The notes: a model not told the origin generated them from the sequence alone. Shown: positions 36,238 through 44,156, numbered from the stretch's first letter. The stretch: DNA of 64,000 bases from Bacillus timonensis (GCF_004799755.1 NZ_SLUB01000010.1:48141-112140), one strand, 5' to 3'. Numbers and translations: made by a program.

Positions 36238-36271
36238 TAAAAAAAGGTAAGCCCAGAGTTTTAGGCTTACC
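36238..36271 (-). terminator. Terminator after the GTP cyclohydrolase II gene
   Basis: GGTAAGCC pairs with GGCTTACC, followed by a U run on the minus strand, 7 bp past the stop codon. Confidence 0.85.
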
Positions 36272-36277
36272 TTTTGA

Positions 36278-37027
36278 TTAAATGACTGTTATTTTTTCCT
36301 TTACTGGAATATGGCCAGATTTCTCAACTTTTGTTTCTAAATACTTTTTATTGTATTCGGAGATATCCCCCCAAAGTGGGATATGTGTGTCAGATAAAAG
36401 TCCATATTCTTGTAATGCAGCTAATTTTTTCGGATTGTTTGTAATTAACGTCACTGGTTTCGCACGTAAATCCGTGAGTACGCGAATCGCATCCTCATAA
36501 TTACGGCTATCATCCTTAAAGCCTAATGCAAGATTGGCTTCCACGGTATCAAGCCCTTCTTGCTGAAGGATGTATGCCAGTGATTTTGAAAATAGCCCAA
36601 TCCCTCTTCCTTCATGATTGGCTAAATAAAAGAGTGCACCACAACCATTTGAAACGATCATTCTCATCGATTCACGCAATTGGAACCCACAATCACAGCG
36701 TTTACTTCCGAAAATATCACCCGTATGACAGATGCTGTGCATGCGAATAAGTGCCTCAGTTTCAGTATCAAAATCACCGTATACAAGTACAGATGATTGT
36801 TGCATAGCGGCGAGGTTCGTTTTAGAAAGGGAATCCAACACTTCCTCAGTGCCCATTTCATCCTCAACTTTTAACCATGTATACCATTTAAAAGTGACAA
36901 CTTGATCATCTAACTGAACAGGTAATGTGACAGGTCCCACTAAACAGATATCCTGTTCACCTGGTTTTTGAATCATTTTCATTTTATTTAAAAGAAGGCT
37001 CTTTATCTCTTTTGAAACCATACTCAT
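36278..37027 (-). CDS. ribA: Stand-alone GTP cyclohydrolase II (RibA domain)
   Basis: A 249-residue RibA-type enzyme that converts GTP to the first riboflavin intermediate plus formate and pyrophosphate. Zinc ligands are the three Cys in SICHTGDIFGSKRCDCGFQL; the catalytic region is FYLANHEGRGIGLFSKSLAY and the C-terminal part has TLITNNPKKLAALQEYG. Bacillus usually carries a fused RibBA in the rib operon; this copy lacks RibB and stands alone, so it is likely a paralogue for another pteridine or flavin-derived product, or a backup (inference). The N-terminal 60 residues are longer than in E. coli RibA. Confidence 0.85.
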   Translation of the reverse strand: MSMVSKEIKSLLLNKMKMIQKPGEQDICLVGPVTLPVQLDDQVVTFKWYTWLKVEDEMGTEEVLDSLSKTNLAAMQQSSVLVYGDFDTETEALIRMHSICHTGDIFGSKRCDCGFQLRESMRMIVSNGCGALFYLANHEGRGIGLFSKSLAYILQQEGLDTVEANLALGFKDDSRNYEDAIRVLTDLRAKPVTLITNNPKKLAALQEYGLLSDTHIPLWGDISEYNKKYLETKVEKSGHIPVKEKITVI

Positions 37028-37131
37028 TCTCCCTTTCTACATCTGCAACTAATTAAGTTCTCTCTTCTTTGTCTTGAAAGTATAGTATTTTTATAAAAGG
37101 GAGGTCAAGTAATATACACTTCAGTTATCTT

Positions 37132-37584
37132 TTATAATTTTTCAGCATGAAAACCTAACTTTTTTAAGAGAACCATCATTTCTTCTTTTTCAGAATCAGT
37201 CAAACCTCCGACAATTTCTTCAATTGCCTCTTCGTGTTTTGGAAAAACCGTATCCATGAATTGTTTCCCTTCCTCCGTAATGGACGCCCATGTAACACGA
37301 CGATCCTTTGGACATGGTTTTCGAAGAAGGAAGTTCTTTTTTTCTAATTTATCTACAACATAGGTTATACTTCCACTCGATAATAAGACCTTTTTACCAA
37401 TATGCTGGATTGGCTGGTCCCCTTTATGATAAAGAAGTTCTAACACGGCAAATTCTGTTAAGTTTAATCCGTATCCTTTTACATCCTCTTCAACCCGCTC
37501 ATTCACTGATCGGAATGCTCGAGATAGAATGACAAAAAATTTTAAGGAGAGGTTAGGAACATTGATTGCTTCATTCGCTTCCAT
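37132..37584 (-). CDS. mhqR: MarR-family regulator, MhqR (YkvE)-like
   Basis: A 150-residue winged-helix regulator. The recognition core reads LNLTEFAVLELLYHKGDQPI, then KVLLSSGSITYVVDKLEKK and the wing CPKDRRVTWASITEEG. It resembles B. subtilis MhqR, which represses quinone and azo-compound detoxification genes and is released by electrophiles. The ATG at 37584 follows GGTGG; an upstream in-frame ATG at 37602 overlaps the operator. A perfect 22-bp palindrome covers its own promoter, so it is probably autoregulated. No quinone-detoxifying partner gene lies next to it. Confidence 0.8.
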   Translation of the reverse strand: MEANEAINVPNLSLKFFVILSRAFRSVNERVEEDVKGYGLNLTEFAVLELLYHKGDQPIQHIGKKVLLSSGSITYVVDKLEKKNFLLRKPCPKDRRVTWASITEEGKQFMDTVFPKHEEAIEEIVGGLTDSEKEEMMVLLKKLGFHAEKL

Positions 37585-37600
37585 ACTTTCCACCCTTTTC

Positions 37601-37650
37601 ATTATCTTGAATTCAAGATAATTTTACTAAATTATGATGTATCTTGTCAA
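37601..37650 (-). promoter_or_regulatory. MhqR-like promoter with perfect 22-bp palindromic operator
   Basis: On the minus strand TTGACA (37645-37650) and TAAAAT (37621-37626) are 18 bp apart. Directly downstream, 37601-37622 is an exact palindrome with half-site ATTATCTTGAA. It covers the transcription start, the expected place for repression. The half-site resembles MhqR-type ATCTNGA boxes. Confidence 0.75.
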
Positions 37651-37675
37651 CCTTTAGTCTGTGACTTTTGTCACA

Positions 37676-37870
37676 TTAGCTTCTCGCCACTTCCATATAT
37701 CGATATAGCACATCCCCACCATGTTGGGCAATCCCACGAAAATGCTTGAAATCCTCCCTTTTGACCAAAGTCTGTCGAAACTCTAAAAATTGATCATTCT
37801 TCACCAAATATTCACTCAATTCTCCATCTCGCAGCTTATTTAAAATTTCATTTACAAATTGTTCATTCAT
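37676..37870 (-). CDS. Small hypothetical protein, 64 aa
   Basis: A 64-residue, helical, charged protein without signal peptide or membrane segment. The C-terminal half (KREDFKHFRGIAQHGGDVLY) has a dense set of aromatic and His residues. The ATG at 37870 follows AGAGG at about 9-nt spacing. It lies upstream of mhqR on the same strand but outside the mhqR operator, so it is a separate unit. I do not recognise a family and no function can be proposed. Confidence 0.55.
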   Translation of the reverse strand: MNEQFVNEILNKLRDGELSEYLVKNDQFLEFRQTLVKREDFKHFRGIAQHGGDVLYRYMEVARS

Positions 37871-37946
37871 CGTAAACACCTCTTTGTAAATTATAGTAGT
37901 TCATAGAAAGAGAAACAAGGCTAATACCCATTTATCCTGTGATTTT

Positions 37947-37975
37947 ACACATATTACGCCATTAGGCATATGATG
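37947..37975 (+). promoter_or_regulatory. Possible sigma-K promoter of the repeat coat-like gene
   Basis: CATATGATG (37967-37975) matches the sigma-K -10 consensus CATANNNTA at all but the last base, and ACAC (37947-37950) lies 16 bp upstream as a -35 candidate. The gene starts about 100 bp downstream; a hairpin with a T run (about 38022-38046) lies between. Confidence 0.3.
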
Positions 37976-38077
37976 TGGGGAAAGTGTCTAGTAGGCCTTT
38001 ATGATGAAGTAGGTAAAAGTTAACTGACCAAAGTAGCTGACTTTTTTATCCTGATAATACTGAGAGAGGTGGATTCT

Positions 38078-38524
38078 ATGAAAAATTACCCAAACGAAAT
38101 GTTTATGAATCCGAATATGTACGGAGCACAAACTGGCGCGCAACAAGGTATAATGGTTCCTCATGGACCACATGGACCTGGTTGTACCTGCGGACAACAG
38201 CAACTTGCACCTATGGGTGGGCCTGGAATGATGGGCAATCTTGATCCTCAGGATCCTGATGTTGGACCTATGATGGGTGGATTTCAACCTCAGGGAACGG
38301 GGGCTGGGTCTATGATGGGCGGATTCGGACCTCAAACCCCTGGGGCTGGGCCAATGATGGGCGGATTCGGACCTCAAACTCCTGGGGCTGGACCTATGAT
38401 GGGTGGATTCGGACCTCAAGGACCTGCTATGCCTGGCATGATGGTTCCTCAAGGTTATGGAATGACGCCAAACATGAGAGAACCACATGGGCCACATGGA
38501 CCTGGTTGTACGTGTGGACAATAG
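38078..38524 (+). CDS. Met/Gly/Pro-rich repeat protein, possible spore coat component
   Basis: A 148-residue low-complexity protein. Four 14-residue units of the form MMGGFGPQTPGAGP fill the centre. The same Cys-containing motif, PHGPHGPGCTCGQ, occurs near the N-terminus and again as the last residues. There is no signal peptide or membrane segment. The composition (Gly, Pro, Met, Gln, paired Cys) is like that of Bacillus spore-coat or exosporium proteins, and a sigma-K-like promoter is possible, but I do not recognise the family. The ATG at 38078 follows AGAGGTGG. Cross-linking through the terminal CxC pairs is a plausible guess. Confidence 0.7.
   Translation: MKNYPNEMFMNPNMYGAQTGAQQGIMVPHGPHGPGCTCGQQQLAPMGGPGMMGNLDPQDPDVGPMMGGFQPQGTGAGSMMGGFGPQTPGAGPMMGGFGPQTPGAGPMMGGFGPQGPAMPGMMVPQGYGMTPNMREPHGPHGPGCTCGQ
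38270..38437 (+). repeat. Four in-frame 42-bp tandem repeats
   Basis: Units at 38270-38311, 38312-38353, 38354-38395 and 38396-38437 each encode 14 residues starting MMGGF. Units 2 and 3 encode identical peptides; the outer ones have drifted. Confidence 0.85.
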
Positions 38525-38569
38525 CAATTTCAATTACTAGACCTTGCAGGATGTGTAGGTAAATTAGGA

Positions 38570-38602
38570 ATGAAGGTGTCTCTTTTAAGGGACACCTTTT
38601 TA
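38570..38602. terminator. Bidirectional terminator between the coat-like and patatin genes
   Basis: AAGGTGTC pairs with GACACCTT with extra pairs in the loop; T-rich tracts on both sides. It separates convergent genes. Confidence 0.75.
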
Positions 38603-38603
38603 A

Positions 38604-39455
38604 TTAAGCCATTAACCATTTCTGAAACTGATCAAACTGCTCGGCAGCGTCCTTCAGTCCAAGTTCATATAAATTGGTTAATTTCGCAGGATTTTTTTCA
38701 ACTCGCCCTACTTCCAGTGGTTCAGTTGGACTAAACACAAATACCCTTCCCGCTTTTTCTTCTTGATCCAAATACGCTAGTGTATCGTTATAACGCTTAT
38801 AGCGTGTTTCCATCGCTTTTACTAGGTGAGGGTGTTGCTTAAAAGCACGTCTGACAACCCAAGTTATATTAGATTTCTTTTTCAAATAACCACGATTTCG
38901 AGTTAAAATGACCACATTTTTTGAATTACCATCCTGCTGTGCTTTTATCAATGGTATCGGATCTGTAATCCCGCCATCCAATAATTTTTTTCCTTTGAAT
39001 TCAATGATCGGCGCAACAAATGGCAATGAACTCGATGCACGAATGACCTTAAGCATGTCATTTCCATAATCTTCTTTTTTAAAATACATAGGTTCCCCTG
39101 TTTCACAATCGGTTGTGCCCACCACGAATTCTTCTTTTGATTGATAAAAAGTATCATAGTCATATGGGACATGTTTATTTGGAATCTCATCAAAAATAAA
39201 ATCCATTCCAAATAATTGCTTATGTTTTACAAAATTGCGGAATGATAGATAGTTTGGATGATTGACATAATCAATATTAACCGTACGATTTCTTCCCATT
39301 TGCCTAGAAAGATAAGACGCCGCCATACACGCACCTGCCGATACGCCAACAACATATGGGAAATATAAATCCTGTTCCATAAAATATTCAAGGATGCCTG
39401 CTGTGTACATGCCGCGCATTCCTCCACCTTCTAAAACCAATCCTACGTCTTTCAC
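38604..39455 (-). CDS. Patatin-like phospholipase family protein
   Basis: A 283-residue serine lipid acyl hydrolase. The oxyanion-hole motif is LEGGGMRGMYTAGIL, the nucleophile elbow is GVSAGAC and the catalytic Asp is in LLDGGITDPIP, so the Ser-Asp dyad is intact. The layout matches bacterial RssA/YjjU-type patatins, predicted cytoplasmic enzymes acting on phospholipids. There is no signal peptide. The ATG at 39455 follows GGGGAG. Monocistronic. Confidence 0.9.
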   Translation of the reverse strand: MKDVGLVLEGGGMRGMYTAGILEYFMEQDLYFPYVVGVSAGACMAASYLSRQMGRNRTVNIDYVNHPNYLSFRNFVKHKQLFGMDFIFDEIPNKHVPYDYDTFYQSKEEFVVGTTDCETGEPMYFKKEDYGNDMLKVIRASSSLPFVAPIIEFKGKKLLDGGITDPIPLIKAQQDGNSKNVVILTRNRGYLKKKSNITWVVRRAFKQHPHLVKAMETRYKRYNDTLAYLDQEEKAGRVFVFSPTEPLEVGRVEKNPAKLTNLYELGLKDAAEQFDQFQKWLMA

Positions 39456-39551
39456 TATTATTCTCCCCTTCTAACAAGGCTTACTAGTTAACTATAAAAA
39501 AATTATGAAGGCTTGTCACATTTTTTACAAATTTTTATAATAAAATATCTA

Positions 39552-39565
39552 TGAAAACGCTTTAC
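39552..39565. promoter_or_regulatory. Weak cre-like site upstream of ykvS and the patatin gene
   Basis: Read on the minus strand, GTAAAGCGTTTTCA matches the cre core TGAAAGCGTTTTCA at 12 of 14 positions. It lies in the 215-bp gap between two divergent genes, 97 bp from the patatin start. The mismatches fall on the usually important TG. Confidence 0.3.
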
Positions 39566-39670
39566 ATAATTACAAAAGTAAGGCAAAATATAAAAAAATG
39601 GTTTTTTTGTAAATAAAAGCACTTTATGAACTTTATTGAAGATGCATAGAATGTGATGGAGGGCGACATG

Positions 39671-39853
39671 ATGAAAATTGCAGAAATTGGGGATATCATT
39701 GAGTTCAAAGAGGGCCTAAAAGGCATCGTCGAAAAGGTTAACGAAAACTCGGTTATCGTGGATTTAACATATATGGACAATTATAGAGATCTTGAATTAG
39801 AGAGTCGTACAGTTGTTAATCACAAAAACTATAAGATTGTCACAACAATCTAA
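39671..39853 (+). CDS. ykvS: YkvS-type DUF2187 protein
   Basis: A 60-residue protein with a small KOW/SH3-like beta fold: KIAEIGDIIEFKEGLKGIVE, then VNENSVIVDLTYMDNYRDLE and VVNHKNYKIV. It closely resembles B. subtilis YkvS. The fold suggests binding to RNA or protein, but the role is unknown. GGAGGG stands 7 nt before the ATG at 39671; the ATG at 39668 is slightly too close. Confidence 0.85.
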   Translation: MKIAEIGDIIEFKEGLKGIVEKVNENSVIVDLTYMDNYRDLELESRTVVNHKNYKIVTTI

Positions 39854-39856
39854 TGG

Positions 39857-39892
39857 AAAAGGGAGCTGATTCAATAATCGGCTCCCTTTTTG
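39857..39892. terminator. Bidirectional terminator between ykvS and rarD
   Basis: AAAAGGGAGC pairs with GCTCCCTTTT, with extra ATT/AAT pairing in the loop and T runs on both sides; convergent genes. Confidence 0.85.
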
Positions 39893-39895
39893 TAT

Positions 39896-40837
39896 TTATA
39901 CCCCTAATGATTTGTTCTTCACAAATTTTGGTTGGAGCGAAGTTAGAAATCTAGATTTTGAGAATGAGTAAATTATTAGTGCTGTCCAGATAAAAACAAA
40001 AGTGACTAAATGAACCTTTGTAAAATGTTCATGATACAGAAAGACTCCCAATAGAAGACTTATTGTCGGGGCAATATATTGAAGAATCCCCACCACAGAA
40101 AGTGGAATTCTGTTTGCTCCAGCGGCAAACCATAGTAACGGCAATGCGGTTACAACCCCTGCCCCCATTAACAATAACTGCACGTCAATAGTGGCTCCTA
40201 AAAAGGAATCGGCTCCCCCCTTATAAAGGGTTGCCAAATAAATAAGTGCAATTGGTGCAACCACCATTGTTTCCATCGCTAAACCTATCAATGAATCAAG
40301 CTTTGCAAGTTTCTTGGTTAACCCATAAAACCCAAAGCTTAATGCAAGCGTAATCGCCACCCAAGGGAAACTTCCATACTGAATGGTCAAAATAAGAACG
40401 CCAATACCGGCTAACACAAAGGAAATCCCCTGCCAAAACAGGATTCTTTCTTTAAGCACAATGATTCCTAATAGTACACTAACCAATGGGTTGATGTAAT
40501 ACCCTAGGCTAGCATCAATAATATGATCCGTATTTACCGCCCAAATATAAGTTGCCCAGTTGATTGTAATAAGGATGGATGAACCCACAATCCCAATTAG
40601 TTTCAATTTGTTTTTTACAATCTCTTTAAGGCTTTTTATAAACTGTTTCCCTTTCCTCGAAACAAGAATTACTAAAAGCACAAAAACAAGGGACCAAATA
40701 ATTCGATGTGCAAGTATTTCGAATGCCGGTACATAGTCGATTAACTTCCAATAAAGAGGCAGTATCCCCCATGCAATATAGGCAATCGTAGTGTATAGGA
40801 TACCTAATTTATATTCCCTCATATCATCTTGTTCCAT
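39896..40837 (-). CDS. rarD: RarD-type EamA transporter
   Basis: A 313-residue membrane protein of the drug/metabolite transporter superfamily with about ten helices. Marks of the RarD subgroup are YTTIAYIAWGILPLYWKL near the N-terminus, ILAHRIIWSL, NWATYIWAVNTDHIIDASLG followed by YYINPLVSVLLG, and ALPLLWFAAGANRIPLS. RarD was first linked to chloramphenicol sensitivity, but the natural substrate is open. The ATG at 40837 follows AGAAGG; the frame is open to 40855. The long region upstream is a minisatellite. Confidence 0.9.
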   Translation of the reverse strand: MEQDDMREYKLGILYTTIAYIAWGILPLYWKLIDYVPAFEILAHRIIWSLVFVLLVILVSRKGKQFIKSLKEIVKNKLKLIGIVGSSILITINWATYIWAVNTDHIIDASLGYYINPLVSVLLGIIVLKERILFWQGISFVLAGIGVLILTIQYGSFPWVAITLALSFGFYGLTKKLAKLDSLIGLAMETMVVAPIALIYLATLYKGGADSFLGATIDVQLLLMGAGVVTALPLLWFAAGANRIPLSVVGILQYIAPTISLLLGVFLYHEHFTKVHLVTFVFIWTALIIYSFSKSRFLTSLQPKFVKNKSLGV

Positions 40838-40957
40838 AATGAACCTTCTTTCCAATTCAAGTTATACCATTGGTTAATTATATTTCGGTTCCCGATATTT
40901 CTCAACGAAAATGAATTGGAAATTTGAGATTGTCGGATGGGGGTGTCATCCGCGATC

Positions 40958-41538
40958 TCTGGAAGTGCGTTGCGCTCCATATTTTGGGAGGTTGGGGGTA
41001 CTCTGTGCTTTCTGGACGTACACTTACTTCCAGTTTTTAGGAGAGTGAGGATGCTCCAGGTTCTCTGGACATACACTTTTTCCAGTTTTTTGGGAGAGAG
41101 AGGGTGCTCCAGGTTCTCTGGACGTACACTTCCTTCCACTTTTTAGGAGAGTGGGGGCACTCCAGGCTCTCTGGACGTACACTTACTTCCACTTTTTAGG
41201 AGAGTGAGGGCACTCCAGGCTCTCTGGACGTACACTTCCTTCCATTTTTTAGGAGAGTGAGGGTGCTCCAGGCTCTCTGGACGTGCATTTACTTCCATTT
41301 CTTAGGAGAGCGAGGGCACTCCAGGCTCTCTGGACGTACTTCTTTCCACTTTTTAGGAGAGTGAGGGCACTCCAGGCTCTCTGGACGTTCACTTCTTTCC
41401 ATTTTTTAGGGGATTCGGGGCACTCCAAGTTCTCTGGACGTTCACTTTCTTCCACTTTTTAGGAGAGTGAGGGTACTCCAGGCTCTCTGGACGTACACTT
41501 CTTTCCACTTTTTAGGAGAGTGAGGGTACTCCAGACAC
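40958..41538. repeat. Minisatellite: 11 copies of a 53-bp unit
   Basis: The word TCTGGACGTA (or a near variant) recurs at 40958, 41011, 41064, 41117, 41170, 41223, 41276, 41329, 41380, 41433 and 41486. Spacing is 53 bp except for one 51-bp unit that lacks two bases. Each unit contains two small inverted repeats, GAGTGAGGGCACTC and TCCAGGCTCTCTGGA. Because 53 is not a multiple of 3, the frames that run through it shift with each copy and are not credible genes. Outer copies are the most diverged. It fills most of the 989-bp gap between rarD and the 41-aa gene. Confidence 0.92.
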
Positions 41539-41550
41539 TTGACCGCCTTA

Positions 41551-41758
41551 ACTTATGGGTATACCTGGAAATACCCCTCACATAAACCTCTTTTATACCA
41601 TCACTTATGGTTATAACTGGTAACACCCATCACATAAACCTCTCTTTTCACATCACTTTTGGATATACTTGGTAATACCCCATTCTTATAACCTCTCTTT
41701 TCACATCACTTTTGTAAATACCCGGAAATACCCTTCGCATAAACCCCTTTATGTTACT
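41551..41758. repeat. Second minisatellite: 4 copies of a 52-bp unit
   Basis: ACTTATGG/ACTTTTGG-type starts recur at 41551, 41603, 41655 and 41707, exactly 52 bp apart. Each unit carries a TATACCTGGTAATACC-like core and a CATAAACCTCT-like end. It abuts the 53-bp array but shares no obvious sequence with it. Confidence 0.85.
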
Positions 41759-41783
41759 CCTTTTAGGAAAACCCACCCTCCCG

Positions 41784-41815
41784 CAAAAACGCACACCCCA
41801 TAACAGAGGTGTGCG
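41784..41815 (-). terminator. Terminator after the 41-aa gene
   Basis: CGCACACC pairs with GGTGTGCG; a U run follows on the minus strand, 12 bp past the stop codon at 41827. Confidence 0.8.
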
Positions 41816-41826
41816 CCATCTTCACT

Positions 41827-41952
41827 CTATTCTTTTGTATCCTTCCCAGCTTCTTCAGCCAGCTGTTCAAATGATTTTACCTTGCCATGGGGATTTTGCG
41901 ATTGTTTGCGAACTGTCCATTGGCGTTCTTGTTGGCGTTTAGATTGTGTCAT
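41827..41952 (-). CDS. DUF6254-like small protein, 41 aa
   Basis: A very short basic protein starting MTQSKRQQERQWTVRKQSQN and continuing PHGKVKSFEQLAEEAG. It resembles the DUF6254 family of about 40 residues found in Bacillus. The ATG at 41952 follows AAGGAG with about 9-nt spacing, and a strong terminator follows, so a real gene is likely. Its function is unknown. Confidence 0.75.
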   Translation of the reverse strand: MTQSKRQQERQWTVRKQSQNPHGKVKSFEQLAEEAGKDTKE

Positions 41953-42077
41953 ATCGAACATCTCCTTCTTTCAAATCATCACCTTTAGGATAAGTCGCCA
42001 CCAGATATTTATTCTAAAAAATTCACACCCATGATAAAATAAACAGCGACACATCTTACCAAAAGAGGCAAACACAT

Positions 42078-42677
42078 ATGCAAAAAAACTTTTTTCTACT
42101 ATTAATATTTGTACATCTTTTACTCGCCATTAGTTTTCTATCGGACCTTCCATTTTGGGTCATGTTTACAATATCCTTTTTCCTTTTATCCATTGCAGCC
42201 GTCCGATTCGGCCATTTTGATACCAAAAACTTAACAATTTCAAACACAGCAATCGCTATACTATCCGGTCTTCTCATGTACGGACTCTTTTTTACAGGAA
42301 AAATTTGCGCTGAACTCCTTTTTCCTATTCAAATGTCAGAAGTTGCTGCTTTATATAGGAAGGTTCAGCCACAGCTAACATGGCATTATGTTGCACTGTT
42401 TCTCATCATCATTTCAGGTGAAGAATTATTTTGGAGAGGCTGTATTCAAAAAATGATCGAGGATTCGTTCGAAAATAAGCTACTGGTGATCGTCATTTCC
42501 TCACTTTTATATATGTCGGCAAATCTTTATACCTTTAATCCACTCTTTATGTTAGCGACATTTGCTGGTGGAGTAGTTTGGGGAACCTTATATATGTGGA
42601 ATCGGAATATCCTTTTAACAATCCTTTCCCACCTTGTGTTCAACTTATTTTTTCTCGTGCTTTTCCCCATCTTTTAA
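42078..42677 (+). CDS. CPBP-family intramembrane metalloprotease-like protein
   Basis: A 199-residue membrane protein with about six helices. The CPBP (Abi, Rce1-like) motifs are present: EExxxR in SGEELFWRGCIQKM and a C-terminal His in LSHLVFNLFF. The family includes prenyl-protein proteases and bacteriocin self-immunity proteins; in Bacillus the substrates are mostly unknown. The ATG at 42078 follows AAAGAGG. Monocistronic. Confidence 0.85.
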   Translation: MQKNFFLLLIFVHLLLAISFLSDLPFWVMFTISFFLLSIAAVRFGHFDTKNLTISNTAIAILSGLLMYGLFFTGKICAELLFPIQMSEVAALYRKVQPQLTWHYVALFLIIISGEELFWRGCIQKMIEDSFENKLLVIVISSLLYMSANLYTFNPLFMLATFAGGVVWGTLYMWNRNILLTILSHLVFNLFFLVLFPIF

Positions 42678-42688
42678 AAGCCAAAAAA

Positions 42689-42725
42689 GAAATCGAAGAA
42701 TGATAAGAATCTATCCTCCGATTTC
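42689..42725. terminator. Terminator between the CPBP and M20 genes
   Basis: GAAATCG pairs with CGATTTC with an imperfect inner stem. T-rich tracts flank both sides; the genes are convergent. Confidence 0.55.
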
Positions 42726-42746
42726 CTAATCCATGTATTTCTTCAT

Positions 42747-44156
42747 TTAACCCAACAAAACTTTTTCTGCATTTTTGGGTGGTTTCACGTTGTCAGGTAT
42801 CCCCGCTACATACGGATTATTTTTTGTGGATAAAGAAAACTCCTGTTTTGCTCGTTCAAGTACATGATCCTTATTCTGCAATAAATCATACGCAGATAAT
42901 GCCATTGTTTGAGCAGCCAAGTGCATTCCCTTAAAACCGATTGACGAACCAAAAGAAGCGGTTGCCTGCCATGTATGTACTTGTACTCCAACTGGAGCAC
43001 AAGTTGTCATGATTTGCCCAACAGGAGTAATCCAACTAACATCCCCCACATCAGTAGAACCAGGTAAAGATTTTTCCTTTGTTTGTTTATCATTTTGATA
43101 GGTGACCGGTAGAATTTCATTGTTTGCCTGTTGTGCCATTTTTACGACAGCAGGATCTATTGTCTTTACTAATTCCTCAGCAAATTCCTCTTCTTCTGCT
43201 GTAAACACTAAAGGATCTGCTACTTTCATATTTTCATACATAAGGTCATTTAAAGCTTCATTTGGCAGAGTGTTATAAGGAAATGCATCAATCTCCCAAT
43301 ACACTTCTGTTTCCGTCATGAGAGCTGCCCCTTTAGCAATTTTTTGAACTCTTCTAAGGATGTTTTCCACTTGTTCCTTTGTGGCAGCCCGTAAATAATA
43401 CCAAACACATGCATGCTCTGGGACAATATTTGGTGCAAGTCCCCCATTTGTAATGACATAATGAATTCTTGTTCCGTCTACAACATGCTCTCGTAAATAA
43501 TTTGCTCCGACATTCATCAATTCAACTGCATCAAGCGCACTTCTCCCTGCATGTGGCGATGAAGCGGCATGTGCTGGAATTCCTTTAAAATGAAACTTAA
43601 TGGACACCATAGCTTGCATGCTCCTATTTACTACCGAGTTGGATGTCCAGGGGTGCCAAGTTAAAGCGCAATCCAAATCATCAAAGACGCCTTCCTTTGC
43701 CATATACGTTTTACCAGACAATACTTCTTCTGCAGGACAACCATAATACCGAATCGTACCTGCTAGTTTAAATTCTTCCATTGCGTTTTTTAACGCCACT
43801 ACAGCTTCTACACCTGCGGTTCCAAGTAAATTATGCCCACAGCCGTGACCTGGTCCGTCCATTTCTACTTGTTCCTGAACGGTTTTGACGGCTTGGGAAA
43901 GCCCGGGTAATGCATCATATTCTCCTAATATCCCAATGATTGGTTTTCCTGAACCATATTCTGCTACAAAAGCTGTAGACATTCCACCAATCGAAGCTTG
44001 AATGTGAAATCCTGCTTCTTTTAATTTGGAGACTTGCAAGTTACAAGCATAGCTTTCTTCATAAGCAACTTGCGGATGCTCCCATATCTTTTCAGCCATT
44101 TCCGTAAATTCGGACTGATTATTTCTTATCCATTGCACTATATTTTGTTTACTCAT
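42747..44156 (-). CDS. M20-family amidohydrolase (AbgB-like)
   Basis: A 469-residue metal-dependent amidohydrolase. Marks: IIGILGEYDALPGLSQ, GPGHGCGHNLLGTAGVEA with the metal-binding His, the catalytic pair in YYGCPAEEV, GIPAHAASSPHAGRSALDAV in the lid domain and STDVGDVSW near the C-terminus. It resembles the B subunit of p-aminobenzoyl-glutamate hydrolase, whose relatives cut amide-linked side chains. It is the last gene of a cluster with two membrane proteins (44221-45690), which suggests that it hydrolyses the compound they import. The exact substrate is unknown. Confidence 0.88.
   Translation of the reverse strand: MSKQNIVQWIRNNQSEFTEMAEKIWEHPQVAYEESYACNLQVSKLKEAGFHIQASIGGMSTAFVAEYGSGKPIIGILGEYDALPGLSQAVKTVQEQVEMDGPGHGCGHNLLGTAGVEAVVALKNAMEEFKLAGTIRYYGCPAEEVLSGKTYMAKEGVFDDLDCALTWHPWTSNSVVNRSMQAMVSIKFHFKGIPAHAASSPHAGRSALDAVELMNVGANYLREHVVDGTRIHYVITNGGLAPNIVPEHACVWYYLRAATKEQVENILRRVQKIAKGAALMTETEVYWEIDAFPYNTLPNEALNDLMYENMKVADPLVFTAEEEEFAEELVKTIDPAVVKMAQQANNEILPVTYQNDKQTKEKSLPGSTDVGDVSWITPVGQIMTTCAPVGVQVHTWQATASFGSSIGFKGMHLAAQTMALSAYDLLQNKDHVLERAKQEFSLSTKNNPYVAGIPDNVKPPKNAEKVLLG

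Noticed and set aside
38022..38046. Terminator just upstream of the coat-like gene
   Set aside because: Stem with mismatches and no clear upstream plus-strand gene to terminate; may be a leader hairpin, so not listed as a terminator.
37988..38533. 181-codon minus-strand frame rich in Arg, Ser and His
   Set aside because: It is the antisense shadow of the 42-bp repeats in the plus-strand coat-like gene; it lacks a ribosome site and has repeat-derived low complexity.
40819..41455. Minus-strand frames with repeated peptides such as CTSREPGAPSLS in the 53-bp array
   Set aside because: The 53-bp period is not a multiple of three, so the frames change from copy to copy; no ribosome sites; best explained as minisatellite translation.
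40958..41758. CRISPR array
   Set aside because: The repeats are directly joined units without unique spacers of constant length, and no cas genes are present.
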